The notes: generated from the letters alone by a model not told the origin. Counted from the first letter of the stretch, positions 54,535-63,119 are shown. The stretch: DNA of 64,000 nucleotides from Rhizobium jaguaris (GCF_003627755.1 NZ_CP032694.1:797501-861500), one strand, 5' to 3'. A program made the numbers and translations.

Positions 54535-56478
54535 TTATTCCGCGGCGATCGCCGCCGCATTCTGACTTTCGACCAGGAACGGCTCGGTGCGCACCGGCAG
54601 CGCCGGCACATCCATATGATCCGGACCGAGGCCTTGTCTGGCGCGTCCGGCCATCATTTCGTAGGCCGTCTCCAGGTGATTGGTGAAGCGCTCGGCGTCG
54701 AAGAGCGGCATTATGTAGCGATTGGCGGTCAATGTTTCCTTGAGCGCGGCAATACGCCCCGGCTGGCTTGCAAGTTCGACGGCCATATCTTCATAGGCCT
54801 GGACGTCGGCGGCGACCAAGTCCGGCACGCCGATGGCGGTGAGCAGGCTTTCGCTGACGCGCGAGGCGAAGTTCGTGCCCTTCATCGTCAACACCGGCAA
54901 ACCGCCCCAGAGCTGTTCCGAGGTCGTCGTATGGCCGTTTACCGGGAAGGTATCGAGACCGAGGTCGGCAAGCTGCTGGCGGTCGATGTGATCCTCATAG
55001 TGGATACGGGTGGTGAAGATGACGCGCTTGCGGTTGACGCCTCGCGCCTCCAGACGTGCCCAGAGATTGGCCTCGGCACGAGGGCCGTTGCAGAGCAGCC
55101 AGAGCACGCTGTTCTTGGTGCGCTTTAGGATGTTGCACCAGACATCGATCATGTGTGAGGTGATCTTGCGGTTGCCGTTGAACGAGGCGAACACGAAGGC
55201 ATCTTCCGGCAGCTCGTGCTGTGCGCGGGTCGTCGGCCGCGGCTTCGGGCGATACAGCGGATCGTTCGGCTGATAGCACTCGGGCAGGCGGCAGAATTTC
55301 TCATGGAAATGCGGTTTGGAATGGTCCGGCAAGACGTAGGGATCGCCGATGATGTAGTCGAGGTCGATGTTGACCGCCGAGCCGGGAAAGCCGAGCCATG
55401 CCGTCTGGATCGGTGCGGCCATATGGTTGAGGATGCGGACGCGGCTATCCTTGGTATGCCCTTTGATATCGACCAGAATGTCGATCCCACGGGCGCGAAT
55501 TGCCTCCGCCGCGGCCTGATTGGAGAGGCTGCGGATATCGACCATGGTGCCCCATTTCGAATAGTCGAAGTCTTCCGCATGCTGCGACGACAAGGGCGAA
55601 TGGTCGAAGAGGGTAATCTCGAACCGGTCCCTGTCGTGCAGTTCCAGTGTCCGCTGTAAGAGCTTCATTGTCGCGTGGCCTGGCCAGAAGTCCGATGAGA
55701 GATAGCCGATGCGAATCTTGTCGCCCCATCTATGCGGCGCCTTGCGGCGCGCCTCTGCGTGTCCAACAGGCAGAGGCGCCGTGTCGTGTACCGCAAACTT
55801 GTTGATCGCTTCGTCGCCGCACCAGTGCAGATGGAAGAAGGGATTGTCCGGTCTGACATAATCAAGGCTTCCCTTGGCGAGCGAGGCGAGAACCGGCGCC
55901 ATATGTTTGTCGACCGTTGCGAGATCGGACAATTCGCGGGCAAAGATTAAATAAAGCGTGCGAAAGATGATGTTGTCGGGATGCTTCTTGAACAGCGTGG
56001 CGACAATGTGCCGGTTGCCCTCGTCATAGAGGTCATCGGTCAACAGCTTTGCAGCCATCATCCGATGCTTGAGTTCCGGTCCCTCGACCAGGACGGTCTT
56101 GAAGCCGGCCAGCAAATCCTTTTGCTGACGGCTCAGAAAGATGCTGGAAAGGGCATAGGCGAGCTCGGGGTCCTTGAACGCTTGAGGCAGGATCAGGCTT
56201 CCGATCGAAAGCGTTGCGTCTTCATCGCCGCCGGCGAAATGCAGCAGCAAGGCTTCCCGCAAATAGTCTTCGCGGTAGGGCTTTTGCCTGCCTGCCAGTT
56301 CGTACGATCTGGCCGCGTCCGATTTGAAGCCGAGCTTAAGCAGCGTCTTTGCCAGCAGGGCATAGGTCCTCGGTGATGTATCGACATTGAGCAACTCGTT
56401 CAGTGTTTCGAGCGCGCGCGTATATTGCCCCTTTTGATAGAGGCTGGACGCTGTCGCAAAGGCGTTTTTCGTATTCAC
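54535..56478 (-). CDS. TPR protein with O-GlcNAc-transferase-like (GT41/SPINDLY) domain, probable flagellin glycosyltransferase
   Basis: About 647 residues. The N-terminal 150 residues are TPR-like (NAFATASSLYQKGQYTRALETL). The catalytic part follows OGT block by block: RIGYLSSDFWPGHATMKLL (histidine), DILVDIKGHTKDSRVRILNH then PIQTAWLGFPGS, FASFNGNRKITSHMIDVW with the UDP-binding lysine, NSVLWLL, and DLGLDTFPVNGHTTTSEQLW then GGLPVLTM and FASRVSESLLTAIG. The start is put at GTG 56478, with GGAG upstream; the ATG at 56553 has no ribosome site and is the alternative. It lies head to head with flaA inside the flagellin locus, so flagellin serine/threonine residues are the likely targets. Confidence 0.85.
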   Translation of the reverse strand: MNTKNAFATASSLYQKGQYTRALETLNELLNVDTSPRTYALLAKTLLKLGFKSDAARSYELAGRQKPYREDYLREALLLHFAGGDEDATLSIGSLILPQAFKDPELAYALSSIFLSRQQKDLLAGFKTVLVEGPELKHRMMAAKLLTDDLYDEGNRHIVATLFKKHPDNIIFRTLYLIFARELSDLATVDKHMAPVLASLAKGSLDYVRPDNPFFHLHWCGDEAINKFAVHDTAPLPVGHAEARRKAPHRWGDKIRIGYLSSDFWPGHATMKLLQRTLELHDRDRFEITLFDHSPLSSQHAEDFDYSKWGTMVDIRSLSNQAAAEAIRARGIDILVDIKGHTKDSRVRILNHMAAPIQTAWLGFPGSAVNIDLDYIIGDPYVLPDHSKPHFHEKFCRLPECYQPNDPLYRPKPRPTTRAQHELPEDAFVFASFNGNRKITSHMIDVWCNILKRTKNSVLWLLCNGPRAEANLWARLEARGVNRKRVIFTTRIHYEDHIDRQQLADLGLDTFPVNGHTTTSEQLWGGLPVLTMKGTNFASRVSESLLTAIGVPDLVAADVQAYEDMAVELASQPGRIAALKETLTANRYIMPLFDAERFTNHLETAYEMMAGRARQGLGPDHMDVPALPVRTEPFLVESQNAAAIAAE

Positions 56479-56728
56479 GAGCGAGGACTCCGAGCGAATG
56501 TTGAACAGCCCCGGCGAAGGCCGAGGACCGTCATCATGGATTCGTGGGATCATCGCCCACGTAGCTTGCCTGAAACCGAAGCATCTGTGACACCATACCT
56601 TTACGCCTCGTTAGCTACGTTGCAGCTGGCCGTTTTTACGGGGTCCGTGTTTAAGAAATTCGCAAGTAATGCGTGCGAGTTTACCTGCGACATGACGGGT
56701 TTGGTCCGCTAGGAAATGGGGCCGAGGA

Positions 56729-56804
56729 GCATGAAGCCGCTCCGTCATCGCCGGTATTCGAAGTCCGGTATGTCCTCCTTTTCGTATTCAGTTTCCAGGG
56801 GACA
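56729..56804 (+). promoter_or_regulatory. Conserved flagellin mRNA leader with SD-blocking helix, flaA
   Basis: GCATGAAGC (56729) is followed by GCCGGTATTCGAAGTCCGG and then TGTCCTC (56771-56777), which can pair with the Shine-Dalgarno segment GGGGACA (56798-56804) in front of the ATG at 56810. The same layout stands before flaB and the third flagellin gene. Confidence 0.65.
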
Positions 56805-56809
56805 CACTC

Positions 56810-57730
56810 ATGACCAGCATTGTAACCAACAATTCCGCTATGGCCGCTCTGCAGACGCTGCAGGGCATCCAAAGCAACCTGCAGAGCACGCAGAGCGCCG
56901 TCTCGTCCGGCCTGCGCATCTCCAAGGCTTCCGATAACGCCGCCTATTGGTCGATCGCCACCACGATGAAGTCCGACACCAGCGCCATCGGCGCCGTTTC
57001 CGACGCCCTCGGCCTCGGTGCTGCCAAGGTCGACACGGCGACCACCGCAGTCACCAGCGCGCTCGACGTCGTCAGCTCGATCAAGTCCAAGCTTGTCACC
57101 GCCATGGAAGGCTCGGTTGACAAGGGTCAGGTCCAGGAAGAAATCGGCCAGTTGCAGCAGCAGCTGCAGAGCGTCGCTCAGTCTGCTTCGTTCAACGGCG
57201 AAAACTGGGTCATGGCGGCCAACGGCGGCTCCGCATCGGTTGTTTCGTCCTTCATCCGCGGCACCAACGGCACCGTTTCGGTCAGCACCACGTCTTACGA
57301 ATTCAACACCGGCGCAACGGGCAACGTTCTGTTTGGCGCCGATGCAAGCGGCAACATCCAAACGAGCTCAGGTATTCTCGGTTCTCAGTCGACCATCGGC
57401 GGCAAGCAGTTCTCTGTCTTCAGCCTCGACATCACCGGCATGACCGGCGGCGAAATCTCCAGCGCCCTGAATATGGTTCAGACCGCTCTGAACTCCATGA
57501 CCAGCATGGGTTCGAAGCTCGGCTCGATCTCCAGCCGTATCGACCTGCAGACGACCTTCGCCTCGTCGCTGTCGGGCTCGATCGAATCGGGCGTCGGCAA
57601 GCTCGTCGATGCCAACATGGAGCAGGAATCGAGCAAGCTCTCTGCTCTGCAGACGCAGCAGCAGCTGGCAATCCAGTCGCTCTCGATTGCCAACTCCTCC
57701 ACGCAGTCGATCCTGTCGCTGTTCCGTTAA
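56810..57730 (+). CDS. flaA: Flagellin FlaA
   Basis: A 306-residue flagellin. The N-terminal D0/D1 helices (MTSIVTNNSAMAALQTLQGI, SSGLRISKASDNAAYWSIAT) and the C-terminal helices (SKLSALQTQQQLAIQSLSIA ending in ILSLFR) are complete; the middle D2/D3 part is short, as in rhizobial complex flagella. The central region is rich in serine and threonine (SSFIRGTNGTVSVSTTSYEF), which suits O-glycosylation. The ATG stands 8 bases after AGGGGA. It has its own terminator, so it is a monocistronic gene, and shares a long stretch of nearly identical DNA with flaB. Confidence 0.97.
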   Translation: MTSIVTNNSAMAALQTLQGIQSNLQSTQSAVSSGLRISKASDNAAYWSIATTMKSDTSAIGAVSDALGLGAAKVDTATTAVTSALDVVSSIKSKLVTAMEGSVDKGQVQEEIGQLQQQLQSVAQSASFNGENWVMAANGGSASVVSSFIRGTNGTVSVSTTSYEFNTGATGNVLFGADASGNIQTSSGILGSQSTIGGKQFSVFSLDITGMTGGEISSALNMVQTALNSMTSMGSKLGSISSRIDLQTTFASSLSGSIESGVGKLVDANMEQESSKLSALQTQQQLAIQSLSIANSSTQSILSLFR

Positions 57731-57779
57731 GAAGAAGGACTGGCGCGCGACGCCAGCCGAAATTTCTAAACAGCAAGTT

Positions 57780-57811
57780 AACCGCGCCTCTCTAAGGCGC
57801 GGTTTTTTTAT
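57780..57811 (+). terminator. Rho-independent terminator of flaA
   Basis: AACCGCGCCT (57780-57789), loop CTCTA, AGGCGCGGTT (57795-57804), then a run of T. It is a 10-bp perfect stem, 50 bases after the stop. A weaker hairpin (CTGGCG...CGCCAG) stands before it. Confidence 0.93.
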
Positions 57812-57881
57812 GCTTTTCTGCCGGGGCTGGTTCAGGTTTTCTTAACTATATTGCTGTTTTCTAAGACCATTGAAACGGCGA

Positions 57882-57979
57882 GTTAACCTTAACAGATTGG
57901 GTTAACAGGCATGATGCTGAGTGCCGTTACCGGTTTTTAGGTCCGGAATGTCCCTTAACCAACCGCTGCCAAAGGGGCA
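57882..57979 (+). promoter_or_regulatory. flaB upstream element: GTTAAC pair, conserved leader and SD-blocking helix
   Basis: GTTAAC occurs at 57882 and 57901 (19 bp apart). Directly after it comes GGCATGATGCTGAGTGCCG, then CCGGAATGTCCCTT. TGTCCCTT (57949-57956) can form eight pairs with AAGGGGCA (57972-57979), the Shine-Dalgarno segment of the flaB ATG at 57987. The third flagellin gene has an almost identical leader. Confidence 0.7.
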
Positions 57980-57986
57980 AAATATT

Positions 57987-58895
57987 ATGACGAGCATTCT
58001 TACCAACAACGCCGCAATGGCCGCCCTGCAGACGCTGCGCGGCATCAGCACCAACCTGCAGAGCACGCAGAACGCCGTTTCGTCCGGTCTGCGCATCTCC
58101 AAGGCTTCCGATAACGCCGCCTATTGGTCGATCGCCACCACGATGAAGTCCGACACCAGCGCCATCGGCGCCGTTTCCGACGCCCTCGGCCTCGGTGCTG
58201 CCAAGGTCGACACGGCGACCACCGCAGTCACCAGCGCGCTCGACATCGTCAGCTCGATCAAGTCCAAGCTTGTCACCGCCATGGAAGGCTCGGTTGACAA
58301 GGGTCAGGTCCAGGAAGAAATCGGCCAGTTGCAGCAGCAGCTCCAGAGCGTCGCTCAGTCTGCTTCGTTCAACGGCGAAAACTGGGTCATGGCTGCAAGC
58401 GGCGGCTCGGCATCTGTCGTTTCGTCCTTCATCCGCGGCACCAACGGCACCGTTTCGGTCAGCACCACGTCCTACGAATTCAACGCCGGCGCGACGGGCA
58501 ACGTTCTGTTCGGCACGAAGGCAGACGGCTCGATCGATACCGCTTCGGGTATTCTCGGCACCGTATCCGGCACCTTCTCTGTGTTCAGCCTGGACATCAC
58601 CGGCATGACCGGCGGCCAGATCTCCAGCGCCCTCAACATGGTTCAGACCGCTCTGAACTCGATGACCAGCATGGGTTCGCGCCTCGGCTCGATTTCGACC
58701 CGTATCGACCTGCAGACGACCTTCGCCTCGTCGCTGTCGGGCTCGATCGAATCGGGCGTTGGCAAGCTCGTCGATGCCAACATGGAGCAGGAATCGAGCA
58801 AGCTCTCTGCTCTGCAGACGCAGCAGCAGCTGGCCGTCCAGTCGCTCTCGATCGCCAACTCCTCGACGCAGAACATCCTGTCGCTGTTCCGTTAA
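57987..58895 (+). CDS. flaB: Flagellin FlaB
   Basis: A 302-residue flagellin very close to FlaA: residues about 30-135 are almost the same even at silent positions, while the centre (KADGSIDTASGILGTVSGTF) and leader differ. The D0/D1 helices are complete at both ends, ending in NILSLFR. The start is ATG 57987, after AAAGGGGC; the frame extends 22 codons further up without a ribosome site. It has its own leader and terminator. Confidence 0.97.
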   Translation: MTSILTNNAAMAALQTLRGISTNLQSTQNAVSSGLRISKASDNAAYWSIATTMKSDTSAIGAVSDALGLGAAKVDTATTAVTSALDIVSSIKSKLVTAMEGSVDKGQVQEEIGQLQQQLQSVAQSASFNGENWVMAASGGSASVVSSFIRGTNGTVSVSTTSYEFNAGATGNVLFGTKADGSIDTASGILGTVSGTFSVFSLDITGMTGGQISSALNMVQTALNSMTSMGSRLGSISTRIDLQTTFASSLSGSIESGVGKLVDANMEQESSKLSALQTQQQLAVQSLSIANSSTQNILSLFR

Positions 58896-58945
58896 TAGGA
58901 AGAACCGGCGCGTCGCGCCGGTCGAAGTTCCGAACCAGCAGATTC

Positions 58946-58973
58946 ACCGCGCCTTCCCAGAAGGCGCGGTTTT
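58946..58973 (+). terminator. Rho-independent terminator of flaB
   Basis: ACCGCGCCTT (58946-58955), loop CCCAG, AAGGCGCGGT (58961-58970), then TTT. A second hairpin, ACCGGCGCG with CGCGCCGGT, lies just before it at 58904-58922. Confidence 0.9.
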
Positions 58974-59021
58974 GTTTCTTCAGGGCCTCTGCCGTATGCA
59001 TTTCGCGAGCATCCGGTTCGC

Positions 59022-60278
59022 TCAGGAGGCGTCGTTCCCCGCGCCGGCCTTCTTGTTCCGCACGGCATTGACGAAGGCGTCAAACAGCTTGCGCATGGCA
59101 ACTTGCTTGTAGGGATAGATGACGGCGCTATCCATGTTGTGGACGACCATTGCCACATCGAGTTCAAAAACCAGCAGGCGTCCGTCGGGAAGTTCCGCGC
59201 AATCGATGCCGAAATAATCAAGCCCGATGTGACGATACAGAGCCGCGAAACTCTCCTTGTGGCGGATCGCGAAATCCGTATCGAAATTCTCCATCCAAGC
59301 TTGTTCGACGGCGCGCTTCGCCGGGCTTTCCGCCATGCCGGCGCTGAGATAATGCACGATCCAATGCTCGGAGAGCGCCATATGGCTGGCGAACGCCTTC
59401 CCCTCGATAAATACGACGCGTTGCTTGTTGTATAAGCCATCCGGCCCGCGGAAATCGATGAAGGGTGCCACATAGAGCTCGGGAGCAGGCTGTGTGGCAA
59501 GCCACGCTGCCAATCCCAGGATGTCGGTGATGCGCTCCATCCCGTTGCCGGCATGGGTGCTGATCGGGCGAACGACAAGCGGAAATGAAAGGCCCGGTGC
59601 GCATTCATCCAGGGTCTTTATGCCCGCGCCGACAGCGACGAGGTCTTCGCGTGGTACGCGATAGGTGCTCGGCGACAGAATGGAGGGCTCATTGGCCAGC
59701 ATGCCGCTGACGCCGTCGCGCGTCAGCCGACCGATCAGTTCCGGATCGTTGTTCATGATCGGGCTGTCGAAATCGGCCAGCAGCGTCTGCATTCGTCCGA
59801 GCACCGGCACATTCTCGGTTGATTCGCCGATTGCCATGAACGCGACGTCGTGGTCCGGCAAATCCGCGAGCCCGGTCGTTTCGGGATCCACATAATGCAG
59901 CCAAAGAACGCAATTGCTGCCCTCCAGCAGGAAATCCAGCGGCGTGTTCGCCATGAAATTGCCTTGCGTCACAAAGGCCAGCAACCGAGGCCCCTGTCCG
60001 TTCCCATGGACGACGCAAAAGTCGCGTTTCAATTCCACCGCGCCCCGGAGGACTTGATGCGCCTCATCGGCGCGACCAAGGGTCTGCAGGATCGTCGCCA
60101 GATCGAAAAGCGCCGCCGCATCCGCATTGTCAGCTCCGATGCGCTGCATCAGCTCATTCCAAAGCGGCGTCACATCGGCGCCGGCATAGATGAGCGACAC
60201 GATCCTTTGCATGCCCAGGATTCGGCTGGCGCCTCCGATTTCATCAAAGGCGCGATCGGCCACGAGGCCGGATGTCAT
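59022..60278 (-). CDS. ATP-grasp-like protein with N-terminal TPR-like helices
   Basis: About 418 residues. The first 90 residues are helical with a TPR-like repeat (ADAAALFDLATILQTLGRAD then EAHQVLRGAVELKR). From about residue 215 an ATP-grasp fold can be suspected: FPLVVRPISTHAGNGMERI (lysine-free nucleotide loop), YVAPFIDFRGPDGLYNKQRV, GKAFASHMALSEHW and the final acidic strand DGRLLVFELDVAMVVHNMD. If so it would join a carboxylate to an amine with ATP. The ATG at 60278 overlaps the stop of the upstream decarboxylase gene (TGATG), so the two are coupled. The domain call is mine from the pattern and should be taken with care. Confidence 0.75.
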   Translation of the reverse strand: MTSGLVADRAFDEIGGASRILGMQRIVSLIYAGADVTPLWNELMQRIGADNADAAALFDLATILQTLGRADEAHQVLRGAVELKRDFCVVHGNGQGPRLLAFVTQGNFMANTPLDFLLEGSNCVLWLHYVDPETTGLADLPDHDVAFMAIGESTENVPVLGRMQTLLADFDSPIMNNDPELIGRLTRDGVSGMLANEPSILSPSTYRVPREDLVAVGAGIKTLDECAPGLSFPLVVRPISTHAGNGMERITDILGLAAWLATQPAPELYVAPFIDFRGPDGLYNKQRVVFIEGKAFASHMALSEHWIVHYLSAGMAESPAKRAVEQAWMENFDTDFAIRHKESFAALYRHIGLDYFGIDCAELPDGRLLVFELDVAMVVHNMDSAVIYPYKQVAMRKLFDAFVNAVRNKKAGAGNDAS

Positions 60279-61765
60279 CAGCATTGGAGCAAATCCTGTC
60301 GAGAACCGAGTTTCAGGACACCGTCAATTAGCGCGTCGATATCCGCCTGCCGCGTACGGTGGTTTACAATGGCGGCGCGTATTGCCGGCTGTCCGTTCAG
60401 ATGAGTCAGGGACGGAGCAACGCAGCCTTCCGCATGGAGACGTTCGACGATCCGTGTGTTGACCTCCGGCGGCGCATCATCGGCAGCGCCCACATAGGCA
60501 AAACAAACGATGTTGAGCGCAACCGGCGCGAGGAGCCGCAAGGCGGGTTCCTGCTCGACCCTGTGTGCCAGGCCTCGGGCGAGCGCGCAGTTGGCGGCCA
60601 TGGAATCCCCCAACGCTTTGACGCCATAGGTTTTAAGGGTGAACCAGGTCTTGAGTGCGCGAAAGCCGCGTGACAGGTCCGGGCCGTAGTCGCAAGGCCA
60701 CCAGTCGCCACCGGCCAAGCCGGAGGCGGCGCGGCTGAGATATGCAGCCTCCGAGGCAAACGTCTGGCGTTGCCACGCGCTGTCGCGAACGAGGAGGAAG
60801 CCTGCGTCATAGGGCACCTGGCCCCATTTGTGGAAATCGAATGCGAGCGAATCGGAGGACTCGATGCCGGTGAACAGATGCGCCAGATCATCGGACAGAA
60901 TCCCCAGGGCTCCCAACGCACCGTCGACGTGAAAATGAAGGTCGTGGGCGTCGGCGACGCCGCGCAAAGCGATGAGATCGTCAACCGCGCCGGTATTCAC
61001 CGTCCCCGCACTTCCGATGATCAGAAAAGGCATATGCCCTTCCTTCTTGTCGCGTATGATGGCGCGTTCGAGAGCCGCAATGTCGATCTGCCCGGCGGCA
61101 TTGGCCGGGATACGCCTGAGTTGATCGCTGCCGATACCGGACATCTCGAATGCGCGCGGCACGCAACCATGCACTTCGCTCGATGCGTAAGCCACCAGCC
61201 GCGGCTCGCTGGATAGACCCTGTGCACGAACACCCGCGCCGAGCTTCCTGCTCCTTGCGAGCAGGACAGCAACGAAATTGGCCTGTGAGGTGCCGGTCAA
61301 GAACACGCCGCCGGCAGTGTCCGGAAACGAGAATATTTGCTGTGTCCACCGGATGATCTGGCGTTCGACCTCGATCGGCATGTGGTCGCGTCCACCGAGA
61401 TTGGCATTGAGGCCGCCGGCCAGCATCTCCGCCAGCATCCCCGTGGCCGTTCCGCCGCCCTGTACCCAGCCCATAAATCCGGAGTGAATATTGCCGCTAC
61501 CATACGGAAGGACGTTGTCACGGAATATGGCATGGACTTCCGCCAGATCGGTCGCCTCAACAGGCAGCGGCGCGTCGAACAATGCGCGCGCAGACGACGG
61601 CGCCGGTTGCCAGACGGGCTTTTCCGAAAGCGTTTTCAGATGGTCAAGCATGTCGTCCAGCATCTGGTGACCCTGCTTGCGCAACGTTTGCCAGTCGTCG
61701 GGATCAAGGCTTGTCCGTTGACGGGGCGCATCTGACGGCAATCCGCTGTCCTGTAAACCTAACAT
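60278..61765 (-). CDS. PLP-dependent decarboxylase, group II (aromatic amino acid/glutamate decarboxylase family)
   Basis: A 495-residue fold-type I decarboxylase. The N-terminal segment GNIHSGFMGWVQGGGTATGM and GGVFLTGTSQANFVAVLLAR are typical, ASSEVHGCVPRAFEMSGIG carries the histidine that stacks on PLP, HVDGALGALG has the aspartate that binds the pyridine nitrogen, and AFDFHKWGQVPYDAGFLL has the Schiff-base lysine. The substrate (aromatic, diaminobutyrate, cysteine sulphinate or other amino acid) cannot be told. The start is ATG 61765, as the 13 codons upstream look unrelated. It forms an operon with the ATP-grasp-like gene, opposite to and between flagellin genes. Confidence 0.9.
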   Translation of the reverse strand: MLGLQDSGLPSDAPRQRTSLDPDDWQTLRKQGHQMLDDMLDHLKTLSEKPVWQPAPSSARALFDAPLPVEATDLAEVHAIFRDNVLPYGSGNIHSGFMGWVQGGGTATGMLAEMLAGGLNANLGGRDHMPIEVERQIIRWTQQIFSFPDTAGGVFLTGTSQANFVAVLLARSRKLGAGVRAQGLSSEPRLVAYASSEVHGCVPRAFEMSGIGSDQLRRIPANAAGQIDIAALERAIIRDKKEGHMPFLIIGSAGTVNTGAVDDLIALRGVADAHDLHFHVDGALGALGILSDDLAHLFTGIESSDSLAFDFHKWGQVPYDAGFLLVRDSAWQRQTFASEAAYLSRAASGLAGGDWWPCDYGPDLSRGFRALKTWFTLKTYGVKALGDSMAANCALARGLAHRVEQEPALRLLAPVALNIVCFAYVGAADDAPPEVNTRIVERLHAEGCVAPSLTHLNGQPAIRAAIVNHRTRQADIDALIDGVLKLGSRQDLLQC

Positions 61766-62171
61766 GTCGACCCCGTATTGGCTAAATCTACCACTCGCAA
61801 CCACGCCGCGTTCTGGCCCGACAGTTGTCGGATCGTGACAATCTTATGCTGCCCAAGATGGCGCGAAGCTGACCTGATGTGCCGATCGCCCCCGGAAATT
61901 GGGGGGTGCAGACGGAGGCCTGCCTCCTCCGGTTGAGTACAAATGGAGTTCTGAGCCCTGCGTAGGTCGCGAACGCGCTCCAAAAGTATGGTTTTGTTAA
62001 CTTTCCGGCTTCGTCGTTAACTTTTTATTAAGGCTAGTGTTGTCATCTGCGACTAACGCAACGGTTGGTTAACTTCTCCTAAGAGCCGGTTAACAGGCAT
62101 GACGCTGATTGCCGTTCCCGGCCGAAGACCGGAATGTCCCTTCCAATTTCAGCCACAAGGGGCACTTTTCC
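61766..62171. other. 406-bp divergent control region between the decarboxylase and third flagellin genes
   Basis: No gene is seen. The left part holds a small hairpin (GGAGGCCTGCCTCC near 61912-61926) and presumably the decarboxylase promoter. The right part, from 61985, is AT-rich, with four GTTAAC sites and the flagellin leader, described separately. Confidence 0.6.
61996..62164 (+). promoter_or_regulatory. Third-flagellin upstream element: four GTTAAC sites, conserved leader and SD-blocking helix
   Basis: GTTAAC occurs at 61996, 62016, 62068 and 62089, in two pairs 20-21 bp apart. GGCATGACGCTGATTGCCG follows, then CCGGAATGTCCCTT. TGTCCCTT (62135-62142) can form eight pairs with AAGGGGCA (62157-62164), the Shine-Dalgarno segment of ATG 62172. 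The leader matches that of flaB at most positions although the spacers differ. Confidence 0.7.
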
Positions 62172-63092
62172 ATGACCAGTATTCTGACCAATGACGCGGC
62201 AATGTCCGCCCTCCAGACTCTGCGCTCGATCAATAATAATTTGGAAAATACCCAAAACCGGGTCTCCTCGGGCTATCGTGTCGCCAAGGCCTCCGACAAT
62301 GCCGCCTATTGGTCGATCGCAACGACCATGCGTTCCGACAACAGCGCGCTTTCCGCCGTTTCCGATGCGCTGGGTCTCGGCGCCGCCAAGGTCGACACCG
62401 CCTATACGGCAATGGACAACTCAATCAGTGTCGTCCAGCAGATCAAGGACAAGCTTGTTGCCGCGACGGAAAACAGCGTCAACAAGTCGGATGTACAGGA
62501 AGAGATCACACAGCTTCAGCAGCAACTTGAGAGTATCGCACAGTCCGCTTCGTTCTCCGGGCAGAACTGGATGATCGGAGCCAATGGCGTCTCCGCATCG
62601 GTCGTCTCCTCCTTCGTCCGCAACAACGACGGCACGGTCGCGGTCAACAGTACCAGCTACACGTTCGATTCGGGATCGCAAGGCAACGTCTTGTTCGGCG
62701 CCAATGCGGACGGCACGATCGACACCAGCTCCGGTATCCTCGGCACCACGCAGGACATCAACGGCAGCGCCTATTCCGTTTTCAGCCTTAACATCACCAA
62801 TATGACGAGCGGCGACATCGGGCAGTCGATGAACCTAGTGCAGTCGGCTCTCAACGCCATGACGAGCACCGCCTCGCAACTGGGTTCGCTGTCGACCCGC
62901 ATCGACCTGCAGACCAGCTTCGTTTCGACGCTGAGCGATACGATCGACTCCGGTGTCGGCAAGCTTGTCGATGCGAATATGGAAGAGGAATCGAGCAAGC
63001 TCTCGGCGCTACAGACACAGCAGCAATTGGCGATCCAGTCGCTGCAGATTGCCAACAATAGCGCGCAGAACGTTCTGGCGCTCTTCAAGTGA
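62172..63092 (+). CDS. flaC: Flagellin (third copy)
   Basis: A 306-residue flagellin. MTSILTNDAAMSALQTLRSI, SSGYRVAKASDNAAYWSIAT and the C-terminal SKLSALQTQQQLAIQSLQIA ending in NVLALFK give complete D0/D1 domains. It is clearly diverged from FlaA/FlaB (for example RVAK in place of RISK, and a different centre). The letter C is tentative, because naming order differs among rhizobia. The start at ATG 62172 has AAGGGGC upstream. The gene is monocistronic with a strong terminator. Confidence 0.96.
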   Translation: MTSILTNDAAMSALQTLRSINNNLENTQNRVSSGYRVAKASDNAAYWSIATTMRSDNSALSAVSDALGLGAAKVDTAYTAMDNSISVVQQIKDKLVAATENSVNKSDVQEEITQLQQQLESIAQSASFSGQNWMIGANGVSASVVSSFVRNNDGTVAVNSTSYTFDSGSQGNVLFGANADGTIDTSSGILGTTQDINGSAYSVFSLNITNMTSGDIGQSMNLVQSALNAMTSTASQLGSLSTRIDLQTSFVSTLSDTIDSGVGKLVDANMEEESSKLSALQTQQQLAIQSLQIANNSAQNVLALFK

Positions 63093-63119
63093 GCCTTGAC
63101 CGGAGCTTACGCTAGGAAA

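Noticed and set aside
56810..58895. flaA and flaB as the direct repeats of a transposon
   Set aside because: Both are complete flagellin genes with their own leaders and terminators, and no transposase lies between them.
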